Shown in pieces: positions 1 to 11,948 of a stretch of DNA of 64,000 bases. Each line of letters opens with the position of its first letter. Position 1 is the stretch's first letter. The notes under the pieces are model-generated. The model ran no database searches. It was given only the letters and a program-made list of their open reading frames with translations, and was not told where the DNA came from. Source of the DNA: an uncultured Halomonas sp. (GTDB taxonomy: Bacteria > Pseudomonadota > Gammaproteobacteria > Pseudomonadales > Halomonadaceae); the NCBI RefSeq assembly GCF_947490095.1, contig NZ_CANLFS010000003.1, forward strand, positions 62,001 through 126,000, written 5' to 3'. Both the position numbers and the translations under genes were made by a program.

Positions 1-1
1 C

Positions 2-682
2 CACATCAATCCCGCGGTCACCATCGCACTGGCGATCAACGGTGAATTTCCCTGGTCAAGAGTGCCGGGTTATGTGCTCGCCCAGCTGCTCGGCGCCTTC
101 ATCGGCGCGGTGGTGGTCTGGCTGCATTACTACCCTCACTGGGAAAAGACCGAGAACCAGGCCGCCAAGCTGGCCGTCTTCTCTACCGACCCTGCCATCT
201 CTCACACGCCTTCCAACCTGATGAGCGAGGTCATCGGAACCTTCGTGCTGGTACTGAGCGTTCTTTCCATCGGCGCCAATGACTTTACCGAGGGACTCAA
301 CCCCCTGATCATCGGCCTGCTGATCCTTGCCATCGGCCTGTCACTCGGCGGCACCACCGGTTATGCCATCAACCCGGCCCGTGACCTGGGGCCGCGCCTG
401 GCTCACTGGATCCTGCCCATCGCCGGCAAGGGCGGATCGAACTGGAAGTATGCCTGGGTGCCCGTCGTGGGGCCGTTAATCGGCGGCGCTGCCGGCGGGC
501 TCTTCTATCGCTACGTCTTTATCGAGGGAAGCTCACTGGCGCTGGCGATTGCCTTGTCGATGATCCTGGCATGCCCGGTCATCGTGTCCCTCTTCACACA
601 GCGCCGCAAGAAGCAGCATCTCCTCGCCGAGATGCCGGCGACTGGCGCCCTTGGCGCCGCCGATGCCCACCATCAGGGCTGA
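2..682 (+). CDS. glpF: Glycerol facilitator (aquaglyceroporin), 5' end missing
   Basis: This is an inner-membrane MIP-family channel that lets glycerol diffuse into the cell. The reading frame is open from base 2 to the stop at 680-682, so the true start lies outside the window. The GTG at 62 is internal. Both NPA half-helix motifs are visible: HINPAVT at the very start and AINPARDLGPRL near the middle. These define the pore, and the Asp after the second NPA is typical of glycerol-type channels. Several hydrophobic segments follow, ending in a basic cytoplasmic tail. glpK starts 60 bp downstream on the same strand, the usual uptake-and-phosphorylation pair. Confidence 0.95.
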   Translation, partial: HINPAVTIALAINGEFPWSRVPGYVLAQLLGAFIGAVVVWLHYYPHWEKTENQAAKLAVFSTDPAISHTPSNLMSEVIGTFVLVLSVLSIGANDFTEGLNPLIIGLLILAIGLSLGGTTGYAINPARDLGPRLAHWILPIAGKGGSNWKYAWVPVVGPLIGGAAGGLFYRYVFIEGSSLALAIALSMILACPVIVSLFTQRRKKQHLLAEMPATGALGAADAHHQG

Positions 683-2248
<1,566 letters not shown>

Positions 2249-2372
2249 ATCCCATGCCCCTTGCGCCTCTAGCGGGGGCAGCCCATCTCGAAGGCCCCCT
2301 CCCCCCGAAAGGTCTCGGCGGTGGCCGCCGACCGGTGCAGAGAGCCCCATATACCCATGGCTGGAGCCCCTC

Positions 2373-4052
2373 ATGAAACTGCGTGACAGCAATATCGCCA
2401 AATTGGCCAACGAGACCTTCGACGTGCTGATCATCGGCGGCGGCATCAACGGCGCCTCCGCGGCGGCGGCGCTGGCCGGCAAGGGCGTCAAGGTGGCACT
2501 GATCGACCGCGGCGACTTCGCCGGCGCCACCAGCATGCACTCCTCCAACCTGGTCTGGGGGGGCATCAAATATATGGAGAGCTATGATTTCGCATTGGTC
2601 CGCAAGCTCTGCAAGAGTCGCAACCATCTGATCAAGAGCTTTCCGTCCACGGTCCAGGAAATCCGTTTTTCAACCACCATCGCCAAGGGCTTTCGCTATC
2701 GCCCCCGCTACCTGTGGGCGGGAACCTGGCTCTACTGGCTGATGGGCAATGGCTTCACCAAAATTCCACGCTTCTTGTCGCCCTCGGCCATCAAGGCCCG
2801 GGAGTCGATTATCAACACGCGTGACACCGTGGGGGGCTTCGAGTATTCCGATGCCTACCTGCACGACAATGATGCACGCTTCGTCTTCAACTTCATTCGC
2901 AGCGGCTTGAACCACGGCGCCGTGGCGGCCAACTACGTCGAATCCCGAGGGGGAAGGCGTGAGGACGGCACCTGGCTCATCGATGCCCGCAACGTCATGA
3001 ACGACGATACCTTCGAGATCCGCGCGAAGGTGGTCATCAATGCCGCCGGCCCCTGGGTCGACCAGCACAATGCCCTGACCGAGCAGCAGACGCCGCATCA
3101 GCACGCCTACTCCAAGGGTATTCATCTGATCGTGCCGCGGCTCACCGACAGCCAGCGCGTGCTGGCCTTCTTCGCCGATGACGGCCGGCTGTTCTTCGTC
3201 ATCCCCATGGGGCAACGCACCTGCATCGGCACCACCGACACGCGGATGGAGAGCCCCGAGGTACAGGTCACCGACGAGGATATCGACTTCGTACTCGGCA
3301 ATATCAACAAGCGCCTCGACCTGGACCAACCCCTCGAGAGGGGCGACATCATCGCCACCCGCTGCGGGGTGCGCCCCCTGGCGGTCAAGCCCAGTGCCGG
3401 CGGCGCCCGAGACTTCCTGCAGCTTTCCCGCAAGCATGCCATCGACACCGATGAAGCGACCGCCCATATCAGCATCTTCGGCGGCAAGTTGACCGACTGC
3501 CTGAACGTGGGCGAGGAAATCGTCGAAGAAGTGCGGCGACTGGGCGTGACCGCCCCCTACCCCGATGCCCTCTGGTACGGCGAGCCTCCCGAATCGGTCA
3601 AGCAGGAATTCCTGCACCAGGCACGATTGATGGACCTCGACGCCATGACCCCGCCGGAAGCCCCCGAGCCGCTGTCCACACGGCTATGGCGGCGCTACGG
3701 GATCCATGCCCTGGACATGCTCGAAGAGATCCGTGAGGACCCGCGTCAGGGCGAGCTGCTGATCGAGGGCACCGAGTACATCCGCTGCGAGCTGCGCCAG
3801 GCACAGCGCCGCGAAATGATCACACGACTCGAGGACTTCCTGCGTCGTCGCTCGAAGATCTCCCTGGTGGTCAGCAACGAGCGTATCCGCCACTCCCCCG
3901 GCCTGATGGAGGCCTGCGAGATCCTGTTCGGCGACAAGGCCCAGCAGCGCTTCGACGAGTACTTCGACGATCGGGGCGATGCACCCCAGGAGACGCTGAG
4001 CGCCTCCACCGAGGCCCACAACCCGGCGCGTTCCGAATCGCTGAAGTGGTGA
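2373..4052 (+). CDS. glpD: Aerobic glycerol-3-phosphate dehydrogenase
   Basis: This peripheral membrane FAD enzyme oxidises glycerol 3-phosphate to dihydroxyacetone phosphate and passes electrons to quinone. The dinucleotide-binding motif VLIIGGGINGASAA is at about residues 18-31, followed by the family sequence SSNLVWGGIKYME. The DAO domain is followed by a C-terminal helical domain. At 559 residues it is longer than the roughly 500-residue enterobacterial enzyme, with extra acidic sequence at the C terminus. It completes the glpFKD set, with 124 bp between glpK and glpD. A hairpin at 4083-4116 separates it from the convergent pyk gene. Confidence 0.96.
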   Translation: MKLRDSNIAKLANETFDVLIIGGGINGASAAAALAGKGVKVALIDRGDFAGATSMHSSNLVWGGIKYMESYDFALVRKLCKSRNHLIKSFPSTVQEIRFSTTIAKGFRYRPRYLWAGTWLYWLMGNGFTKIPRFLSPSAIKARESIINTRDTVGGFEYSDAYLHDNDARFVFNFIRSGLNHGAVAANYVESRGGRREDGTWLIDARNVMNDDTFEIRAKVVINAAGPWVDQHNALTEQQTPHQHAYSKGIHLIVPRLTDSQRVLAFFADDGRLFFVIPMGQRTCIGTTDTRMESPEVQVTDEDIDFVLGNINKRLDLDQPLERGDIIATRCGVRPLAVKPSAGGARDFLQLSRKHAIDTDEATAHISIFGGKLTDCLNVGEEIVEEVRRLGVTAPYPDALWYGEPPESVKQEFLHQARLMDLDAMTPPEAPEPLSTRLWRRYGIHALDMLEEIREDPRQGELLIEGTEYIRCELRQAQRREMITRLEDFLRRRSKISLVVSNERIRHSPGLMEACEILFGDKAQQRFDEYFDDRGDAPQETLSASTEAHNPARSESLKW

Positions 4053-4082
4053 CCCTCTCCCCGGATTGAGCCCAGGAAAAGC

Positions 4083-4116
4083 GACGGGGTCATGCCTTCA
4101 ACGGCATGCCCCCGTC
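4083..4116. terminator. Bidirectional hairpin between glpD and pyk
   Basis: Arms of 14 bp (4083-4096 and 4103-4116) pair with one mismatch around a 6-base loop. The hairpin sits between two convergent genes and can serve both. There is no strong T-run, so the efficiency of termination is uncertain. Confidence 0.7.
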
Positions 4117-4126
4117 ACATCCGCCA

Positions 4127-5608
4127 TCATCCATGGCGGTCTTTCACATCGAGGATCTTCAGCGTGTTGGTGCCGCCATGGGCGTTCATCTCGTCGCCCC
4201 GCGTCAGCATCACGTGGTCTCCCGGCTCGGCGATGCCCTTCTCCACCAGCAGCGCCAGGGCCCGGTCGTTGAGCTCCTGGGCCGTCATCTCGCTGGTATT
4301 GAAGGGCAGCGACACCACGCCGCGATAGAGCGCCATGCGACGCTGGGCGATGGCGCTATGGGCCAGGCCGATGATGGGCAGCCCCGAGCGGATACGCGAG
4401 GCGATCAGCGGCGTGTAGCCGGTCGATGTCATGCAGGCGATGGCCGCCACGCCAGAGAGATGGTTGGCGGCATACATGGCGGAGAGCGCGATGGTCTCGT
4501 CGACCTGGGTGAATCCTTCGTGGATGCGGTGGCCCGATTCCTGGGCGATCCTCTCGCGCTCGGCGCCCAGGCATACCCGGTCCATGGCCTCGATGGTCTC
4601 CACCGGGAAGTCGCCGGCGGCGGTCTCGGCGGAGAGCATCACCGCATCGGTGCTGTCGAGAACGGCGTTGGCGACGTCGAACACCTCGGCGCGGGTGGGC
4701 AGCGGCGACTCGATCATCGACTCCATCATCTGGGTGGCGGTGATCACCGCGCGATTCAGGCTGCGTGCCCGCTTGATGATGCGCTTCTGGGTGCCGATCA
4801 GCTGTTCGTCGCCGATCTCCACGCCGAGATCGCCGCGGGCCACCATCACCGCTTCGCAGGCCTCGATGATGCCGTCCAGAGTCGCATCGTCGGCCACCGC
4901 CTCGGCGCGTTCGAGCTTGGCCACCAGGCCGATCTCCTTGCCGGCCTCGCCCAGCAGTTCCCGCGCCTCGGTCATGTCGGCGGCGTGGCGGGGAAAGGAG
5001 ACCGCCAGATAGTCCACGCCGATGTCGACGGCGGTGGTCAGGTCGGCCCTGTCCTTGTCGGTCAGCGCCGGCGCCGAGAGCCCGCCACCCAGCTTGTTGA
5101 TGCCCTTGTTGTTGGAGAGCCTGCCGCCCACCGTCACCGTGGTATGGATCTCCTGACCCACCACGGCGGTGACGTCGAGCACCAACCGGCCATCATCGAG
5201 CAGCAGGCGGTCGCCGGGGGCGACGTCGTCGATCAGCTGCTGGTAGTCGCAGCCCACGCGCTCCGCGTCGCCGTCATCGCTGCCCAGCGCCATGTCGAGG
5301 ATAAAGGAAGCGCCCTCGGCGAGCTCCACCGCGCCCTCGCGGAAGCGGGCGGTGCGGATCTTGGGTCCCTGCAGGTCGCCCAGAGCGGCGACGCTGCGGC
5401 CCTGTCGAGTGGCGATCTCGCGGACCCGCTCGAGGCGGCGACGATGATCATCGGCGCTGCCATGGGAGAAGTTCAGGCGTACCACATCGACGCCGGCGGC
5501 GATCATGGCCTCGAGCACGCCGTCGCGGTCGCTGGCGGGGCCCAGGGTGGCCACGATCTTGGTGCGGCGGATGGGATCGTGAATGGGGGCGTAGGGGGGA
5601 AGTGTCAT
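4127..5608 (-). CDS. pyk: Pyruvate kinase of the glyoxylate/glycerate pathway
   Basis: This cytoplasmic enzyme converts phosphoenolpyruvate and ADP to pyruvate and ATP. The N-terminal [13 protein letters not shown] and NFSHG motifs, the KLERAEA segment, the [11 protein letters not shown] active-site signature and ATQMMESM are all present, and 493 residues is a normal length. Its start codon overlaps the stop of ttuD by 4 bp (5605-5608), so the two are translationally coupled. The same gene order (gcl, hyi, glxR, ttuD, pyk) is known in Pseudomonas, and ttuE of the Agrobacterium tartrate pathway is also a pyruvate kinase. I infer that this copy serves the glycerate branch and may not be the main glycolytic enzyme. 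Confidence 0.95.
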   Translation of the reverse strand: MTLPPYAPIHDPIRRTKIVATLGPASDRDGVLEAMIAAGVDVVRLNFSHGSADDHRRRLERVREIATRQGRSVAALGDLQGPKIRTARFREGAVELAEGASFILDMALGSDDGDAERVGCDYQQLIDDVAPGDRLLLDDGRLVLDVTAVVGQEIHTTVTVGGRLSNNKGINKLGGGLSAPALTDKDRADLTTAVDIGVDYLAVSFPRHAADMTEARELLGEAGKEIGLVAKLERAEAVADDATLDGIIEACEAVMVARGDLGVEIGDEQLIGTQKRIIKRARSLNRAVITATQMMESMIESPLPTRAEVFDVANAVLDSTDAVMLSAETAAGDFPVETIEAMDRVCLGAERERIAQESGHRIHEGFTQVDETIALSAMYAANHLSGVAAIACMTSTGYTPLIASRIRSGLPIIGLAHSAIAQRRMALYRGVVSLPFNTSEMTAQELNDRALALLVEKGIAEPGDHVMLTRGDEMNAHGGTNTLKILDVKDRHG

Positions 5609-6945
5609 GGCGTCCTCGGCAGGATCAGGATGGCACGGAAGTCGTTGACGTTGGTCCGCGTGGGGCCGGTCACGATCAGACGGTCCAGCCTCTGGAAGAA
5701 AGTATAGGCATCATTGCGTGACAGAAAGGCGGCCGGGTCAAGTCCCAGGCGCTCGGCCCGTGCCCGGTCACCCGCGGCAAACAGCGCGCCGGCATTGTCT
5801 TCCGAACCGTCGATGCCGTCGGTATCGATGGCCAGGGCATGGATGCCTTCCTTCCCCTCCAGCGTCTCGAACAGCCCCAGCAGGTACTCGACGTTGCGCC
5901 CACCGCGGCCATTTCCCTTCACGGTGACGCTCGTCTCTCCTCCGGACAACAGCAACAGCGGGCTCGTCGCCTCCTGCTGACAGTCGAGCGCCAGGCGCGC
6001 CTGGTCGCGGCCCAGGTCACGGGCCTCGCCTTCGAGATCATCGCCGAGCATGCGCACCTCGATACCACTCGCCTCCGCGGCCTGGCGGGCGGCCTCCAGG
6101 GCGTCGGAGGCGCGCGCCAGCACCCGGGAACGGTCGTGCTGGAAGCCTGGATCCTCCGGCGCCGGCACCTCGCCGGTCGTTTCCAGATGGCGGCGGACCT
6201 CATCGGGAATCTCGATGCCATGGCGCTCCAGAATGGCCAGGGCATCCGCCGGAGAGCTGGCATCCGGCAGCGTAGGCCCCGAGGCGACCAGGGTGGGATC
6301 GTCGCCGGGCACATCCGAGATCAGCCAGGTCAATACCCGGGCCGGATGCGCCGCCGCGGCCAGGCGCCCGCCCTTGATGGCCGACAGGTGGCGGCGCACG
6401 GTATTGATCTCGCGGATCGGTGCCCCGCAGCGCAGCAGCGTCTGGTTGAGGGCCTGCTTGTCCGGCATGCCGATGCCCGGCGGCGGCAGGCTCATCAAGG
6501 CCGAGCCGCCGCCGGAGACCAGCGCGATCACCAGATCATCCTCGCCCAGCGGCTCCACCGCCTCGAGCATGCGCCAAGCGGCCTCCTCGCTGAGGCCATC
6601 GGGCATCGGATGCGAGGCCTCGAGGACCTCGATGCGCTCACAGGGAGCCCCCGGATCCTCGGGGCCATGGCCGTAGCGAGTCACGACCAGCCCCGCCAGC
6701 GGCGCCTCGGGCTGATGGGCCAGCCAGGCCCGCTCCAGCGTCACCGCCATGGCGGCGGCGGCCTTGCCGGCGCCCACCACCAGAGTGCGGCCAGCGGGCG
6801 GTGACGGCAGTTCGCCGGGCAGCAGGCTATCGGGATGAACGGCACGCACGGCGGCGTCGGCCAGGCTGCGCAACCACTGCAGGGCCTGTGCCTCGGACAG
6901 CGCGGCGATGGCCTCGGGGGAAGATGAGGACGGCGTGGTGACCAT
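5605..6945 (-). CDS. ttuD: Glycerate 2-kinase (MOFRL family)
   Basis: Members of this family phosphorylate D-glycerate at C2 to 2-phosphoglycerate. Some were first described as hydroxypyruvate reductases, hence the ttuD name. The 446-residue protein has the N-terminal [10 protein letters not shown] motif, [26 protein letters not shown], and the C-terminal MOFRL domain with [13 protein letters not shown]. The ATG at 6945 follows a clear GAGGAG ribosome-binding site. It overlaps pyk by 4 bp. Upstream, a 269-bp gap to glxR holds a strong terminator only about 60 bp before the start codon (see 7005-7044), so expression probably depends on read-through of that site. Confidence 0.95.
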   Translation of the reverse strand: MVTTPSSSSPEAIAALSEAQALQWLRSLADAAVRAVHPDSLLPGELPSPPAGRTLVVGAGKAAAAMAVTLERAWLAHQPEAPLAGLVVTRYGHGPEDPGAPCERIEVLEASHPMPDGLSEEAAWRMLEAVEPLGEDDLVIALVSGGGSALMSLPPPGIGMPDKQALNQTLLRCGAPIREINTVRRHLSAIKGGRLAAAAHPARVLTWLISDVPGDDPTLVASGPTLPDASSPADALAILERHGIEIPDEVRRHLETTGEVPAPEDPGFQHDRSRVLARASDALEAARQAAEASGIEVRMLGDDLEGEARDLGRDQARLALDCQQEATSPLLLLSGGETSVTVKGNGRGGRNVEYLLGLFETLEGKEGIHALAIDTDGIDGSEDNAGALFAAGDRARAERLGLDPAAFLSRNDAYTFFQRLDRLIVTGPTRTNVNDFRAILILPRTP

Positions 6946-7004
6946 GAGAGTTCTCCTCTGTGGCTAATGGCCCCCGCCCGGGCGCTATCGTTATTCGGGG
7001 GGCG

Positions 7005-7044
7005 TAAAAAAAGTCCCGGTGACGGGTCGCCCCCTACCACCGGG
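7005..7044 (-). terminator. Rho-independent terminator/attenuator in the ttuD leader
   Basis: Read on the minus strand, CCCGGTG (7044-7038) pairs with CACCGGG (7021-7015) and is followed by AC and seven T residues (7012-7006), the classic intrinsic terminator form. It lies downstream of glxR but only about 60 nt before the ttuD start codon. Nothing resembling a promoter is obvious in that short remaining gap. An overlapping alternative 9-bp hairpin (7065-7057 with 7032-7024) would exclude the terminator stem. Confidence 0.75.
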
Positions 7045-7214
7045 AAGGGCCGCCATGGGCGACCCGGGAGGCGTGCAACGATCTAACACTTGCCTCCCGG
7101 AACCCGTCAACCTCGACCGGCCGCTGACGACCGGCTCGGCCTCGACGGGCTCCACGGGGAGCAGTCACCTCCCCTGTCGTCGCTGACCCAGCACCGGGTC
7201 AGCAAGCGATCTCA
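7045..7214 (-). promoter_or_regulatory. Structured glxR-ttuD intergenic leader
   Basis: On the minus strand this gap holds, in order: an 8-bp stem-loop right after glxR (7203-7196 with 7189-7182), a hairpin with GGGGAG/CTCCCC arms near 7155-7175, a 9-bp inverted repeat (7100-7092 with 7072-7064), and the first arm of the possible antiterminator (7065-7057). A possible promoter has TTGACG at 7110-7105 and TTAGAT at 7086-7081 with an 18-bp spacer, giving a start near 7074. The function is inferred. It may be a regulated attenuator, or a terminator for glxR plus a new promoter. Confidence 0.45.
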
Positions 7215-8099
7215 TTACTGACCCACCTCGTGGTTGGCCAGCGTCTCCAGGGCGCGCAGGATGCCGGCGTGATCCCAGTCGGCGCCACCGTTGGCGGCAC
7301 AGGCCTGGAACAGCTGCTGGGCGTTGGCGGTGCCGGGCAGCGACAGATCGAGGGTGCGCGCGCCCTCCAGTGCCAGGTTGAGGTCCTTCTGGTGCAGCTT
7401 GATCTTGAAGCCGGGGTCGAAGGTGCGCTGGATCATGCGCTCGCCGTGAACGTCGAGGATCTTCGACTGGGCCAGGCCACCGAGCAGCGACTCGCGCACC
7501 TTGGCCACATCGGCGCCGGCCTTCGAGGCAAACAGCAGCCCCTCGGCGACCGCCTCGATGGTCAGGGCGACGACAATCTGGTTGGCCACCTTGCAGGTTT
7601 GACCGGCGCCATGACCGCCGATGTGGGTGATCGTCTTGCCCATCACCTCGAGGATAGGCGAGGCCTGCCTGAAGCCCTCGTCGGTGGCCCCGACCATGAT
7701 GGTCAAAGCGGCATTGATGGCGCCGCCTTCCCCGCCGGAGACCGGCGCATCCACGTACTCGCCGCCGGCCTCGGTGATGCGCTTGGCGAACGTCTGGGTC
7801 GGGATCGGCGCGATGGAGCTCATGTCGATCACCAGGGTGCCCGGCTTGAGGCCCTCGATGACGCCGCCCTCACCGAACAGCACCTCCTCGACGTTGGGGG
7901 TATCCGGGACCATGGTGATGACCACCTCGGCCTCGGCGGCCACCGCCGCGGGGTTATCGAGTTCGCGCATGCCTTTCTCGGCCAGGGCGGCATCCAGGGT
8001 GCCGCGCCTGACGGTGACCAGTTCGTGGCCGGCGTCCAGCAGATGCCCCGCCATGGGGCGCCCCATGATGCCCAGTCCGATAAAACCGATCTTGCTCAT
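7215..8099 (-). CDS. glxR: Tartronate semialdehyde reductase (2-hydroxy-3-oxopropionate reductase)
   Basis: This cytoplasmic enzyme reduces tartronate semialdehyde to D-glycerate with NAD(P)H. It belongs to the beta-hydroxyacid dehydrogenase family. The N-terminal Rossmann motif GFIGLGIMGRPMA is at residues 5-17, the substrate motif APVSGGEGGA at about 118-127, and the catalytic lysine at position 170 in GQTCKVANQI. The length of 294 residues matches GarR/GlxR. It follows hyi on the same strand with 78 bp between them. It is the third step of the glyoxylate-to-glycerate route encoded by gcl-hyi-glxR. Confidence 0.96.
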   Translation of the reverse strand: MSKIGFIGLGIMGRPMAGHLLDAGHELVTVRRGTLDAALAEKGMRELDNPAAVAAEAEVVITMVPDTPNVEEVLFGEGGVIEGLKPGTLVIDMSSIAPIPTQTFAKRITEAGGEYVDAPVSGGEGGAINAALTIMVGATDEGFRQASPILEVMGKTITHIGGHGAGQTCKVANQIVVALTIEAVAEGLLFASKAGADVAKVRESLLGGLAQSKILDVHGERMIQRTFDPGFKIKLHQKDLNLALEGARTLDLSLPGTANAQQLFQACAANGGADWDHAGILRALETLANHEVGQ

Positions 8100-8177
8100 G
8101 ATGATTCTCCTGTCACTTCACTTGCGTGATGCGTCGCTTCGTTTCTCGATCTTTCCGGGTGCGAAACGCGTTACGTT

Positions 8178-8954
8178 TCAGCGAACGTCGTCCAGCCAGC
8201 CCAAGCCTTCCTGGGTGCCCGCCTGGGGCTTGTACTCGCAGCCGATCCAGCCGGCGTAGCCGAGACGCTCGAGGTGGTCGAACAGGAAGGGGTAGTTGAT
8301 CTCGCCGGTTCCCGGTTCGTGGCGACCCGGGTTGTCAGCCAGCTGCACATGGGCAATGCGGTCGAAGTGCTTCTCGATGGTCGGGGCCAGGTCGCCTTCC
8401 ATGATCTGCATATGGTAGATGTCGTACTGCAGCTTGAGATTACGGGAGCCCACCTCGTCGAACAGCGCCAGCGCCTGTTCGGTGCGGTTCAGGAAGAAGC
8501 CCGGGATGTCGCGAGTATTGATGGGCTCGGCGATCAGCAGGATACCGGCGGCCTCGAGCCTTTCGGCGGCGTAGCGCAGGTTCTCGACCAGGACCCGACG
8601 CGCCTCGTCATCGTCGACGCCGCCGGGCTGGATGCCGGCCAGGCAGTTGACCTGGGTGTTGCCCAGCACCTGGGCATACTCGATCGCCTTGTCGACGCCG
8701 GCGCGAAACTCCTCGATGCGATCAGGATGACAGGCGATGCCGCGCTCGCCGGCTCCCCAGTCCCCCGCCGGCAGGTTGAACAGCACCTGCTCCAGGCCGT
8801 TGTCGTCGAGGCGGCGCTTGATCTCGGCGGCCTCGAAGTCATAGGGGAAGAGATACTCCACGCCCTTGAAGCCGGCCTCGGCGGCGGCCTGGAAGCGGTC
8901 GAGAAAGTCCACCTCGGTGAACAGCATGCTGAGATTGGCGGCAAACTTGGCCAT
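8178..8954 (-). CDS. hyi: Hydroxypyruvate isomerase
   Basis: This TIM-barrel, metal-dependent isomerase interconverts hydroxypyruvate and tartronate semialdehyde. I place the start at the ATG at 8954 (MAKFAANLSMLF), which follows a GGAGG ribosome-binding site and gives 258 residues, the usual Hyi length. A longer open frame reaches 8999 but adds a Ser/Thr-rich stretch not seen in the family. Conserved elements include AEPINTRDIPGFF, QYDIYHMQIMEGDL, HVQLADNPGRHEPGTGEINY and the terminal IGCEYKP, which carry the metal and substrate ligands. It lies 74 bp after gcl. Confidence 0.95.
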   Translation of the reverse strand: MAKFAANLSMLFTEVDFLDRFQAAAEAGFKGVEYLFPYDFEAAEIKRRLDDNGLEQVLFNLPAGDWGAGERGIACHPDRIEEFRAGVDKAIEYAQVLGNTQVNCLAGIQPGGVDDDEARRVLVENLRYAAERLEAAGILLIAEPINTRDIPGFFLNRTEQALALFDEVGSRNLKLQYDIYHMQIMEGDLAPTIEKHFDRIAHVQLADNPGRHEPGTGEINYPFLFDHLERLGYAGWIGCEYKPQAGTQEGLGWLDDVR

Positions 8955-9028
8955 AGGAACCTCCGTCTGTGTGCTCGTGCTTGTGTTCGTGATGATCACC
9001 GTGCCCGCCCCTGGGCGGGCGCCGCGAA

Positions 9029-10804
<1,776 letters not shown>

Positions 10805-10849
10805 GGCGGCTTCCTCCTGGGGGAATTTTTATTCTGTGGAAATATTTTC

Positions 10850-10857
10850 TGTATACA
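10850..10857. promoter_or_regulatory. GntR/FCD operator at gcl (TGTATACA)
   Basis: This perfect 8-bp palindrome is shared with the promoters of puuE, the GntR gene, uraD/uraH and the permease. It lies immediately downstream of the predicted -10 of gcl, a position suited to repression. The likely ligand-responsive protein is the GntR regulator at 13707-14441. Confidence 0.65.
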
Positions 10858-10858
10858 A

Positions 10859-10888
10859 AGACTAGACCCGCCGACGGAGCGCCGTCAA
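10859..10888 (-). promoter_or_regulatory. Predicted gcl promoter
   Basis: On the minus strand TTGACG (10888-10883) and TAGTCT (10864-10859) are separated by 18 bp. The start point would fall near 10852, about 48 bp before the gcl ATG. The site lies between two palindromes, one just upstream of the -35 and one just after the -10. Confidence 0.5.
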
Positions 10889-10895
10889 TATTTTT

Positions 10896-10910
10896 TGGAA
10901 AGTATTTCCA
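10896..10910. promoter_or_regulatory. IclR/AllR-type palindrome upstream of gcl
   Basis: TGGAAAGTATTTCCA is a 15-bp palindrome (6-bp arms, 3-bp centre) that fits the known IclR box TGGAAATNATTTCCA at all but one fixed position. It abuts the -35 of the predicted gcl promoter. A weaker copy, TGGAAATATTTTC, lies at 10837-10849. AllR, which controls gcl in E. coli, is an IclR-family protein. No IclR gene is in the window. Confidence 0.5.
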
Positions 10911-11001
10911 TATTATTTCATCGGCGACGGAGGACCCGCCATGCCTCCTTCCCGAACAATGAAAAACACCCATGAAAAAACACGCCCTGGGGGCAACGCA
11001 G

Positions 11002-11043
11002 AAGCGCCGGCCGCCCTCTTGCACAGAGGATCGGCCGGCGCTT
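11002..11043. terminator. Long hairpin at the end of the puuE-allA-allE operon
   Basis: Perfect 12-bp arms (11002-11013 and 11032-11043) enclose a second short stem (CCTCT/AGAGG). It lies about 50 bp past the allE stop codon, in the allE-gcl gap. The T-run is on the plus-strand side only (CTTTT), so it may act by structure in the leftward direction. Confidence 0.65.
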
Positions 11044-11096
11044 TTCAAGGCCATTGCATACCATCGGCCCATTCCGGACGGGCCGACGCGAAGCGG

Positions 11097-11948
11097 TTAG
11101 CGACGCTTGCCGTAGGGCAGCGCCATGTGGCGGTTGACGTCCTTGTAGAGCAGGTAGCGGAAGGGCCCCGGACCGCCCGCATAGCAGGCCTGCGGGCAGA
11201 AGGCACGCAGCCACATGTAGTCACCGGCCTCGACCTCGACCCACTGCTGGTTGAGGTGATAGACCGCCTTGCCCTCGAGCACGTAGAGGCCATGCTCCAT
11301 GACATGGGTCTCATCGAAGGGGATCACCCCGCCGGGCTGGAAGGTGACGACGGTCACGTGCATGTCGTGACGCAGGTCGTCCGGGTCGACGAAGCGGGTC
11401 GTCGCCCACACCTCGTTGCAATCCGGCATCACCGTGGGCGCGATGTCGTTCTCGTTGACCACGAAGGCCTCCGGCACGTCGAGGCCGTCGACGAATTCAT
11501 AGGCCTTGCGGATCCAGTGGAAGCGCACCGGGGCGTCGGCCTCGTTGCGCAGCTGCCAGTCGCAGCCGGGCGGCAGGAAGGCGTAGCCGCCGGGTACCAT
11601 GTGGTGCTTCTCGCCTTCGATGGTCAGCGTCATCTCGCCTTCCACCACGAACAGCACGCCCTCGGCGCCGGCGTCGGTCTCGGGACGCTCGCTGCCGCCG
11701 CCCGGAGAGACCTCCATGATGTACTGGGAGAAGGTCTCGGCGAAGCCGGAGAGCGGACGCGACAGCACCCACAGCCGAGTGTTGTCCCAGTGAGGGAGCT
11801 TGCTGGTGACGATATCGCGCATCACCCCCCTGGGAATCACCGCGAAGGCCTCGGTGAACATGGCGCGGTCGGTGGTCATGACCTTCTGGTCGGGATGGCC
11901 TCCCTGGGGGGCATAGTACTGACGAGAGGGCTGATGTGGCTGACTCAT
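11097..11948 (-). CDS. allE: (S)-ureidoglycine aminohydrolase
   Basis: This bicupin enzyme releases ammonia from (S)-ureidoglycine to give (S)-ureidoglycolate. The 283-residue protein has two cupin halves. The C-terminal half carries the metal-ligand segment PFDETHVMEHGLYVLEGKAVYHL, typical of AllE/YlbA. The N-terminal half has EGVLFVVEGEMTLTIEGEKH. Its start overlaps the allA stop by 4 bp (11945-11948), so the two are coupled. The presence of AllE rather than allantoicase means the organism should use allantoate amidohydrolase (AllC) for the preceding step. That gene is not in this window. Confidence 0.93.
   Translation of the reverse strand: MSQPHQPSRQYYAPQGGHPDQKVMTTDRAMFTEAFAVIPRGVMRDIVTSKLPHWDNTRLWVLSRPLSGFAETFSQYIMEVSPGGGSERPETDAGAEGVLFVVEGEMTLTIEGEKHHMVPGGYAFLPPGCDWQLRNEADAPVRFHWIRKAYEFVDGLDVPEAFVVNENDIAPTVMPDCNEVWATTRFVDPDDLRHDMHVTVVTFQPGGVIPFDETHVMEHGLYVLEGKAVYHLNQQWVEVEAGDYMWLRAFCPQACYAGGPGPFRYLLYKDVNRHMALPYGKRR

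Noticed and set aside
4106-5707. 533-residue open frame opposite pyruvate kinase
   Set aside because: It is an antisense shadow of pyk with no recognisable domain.
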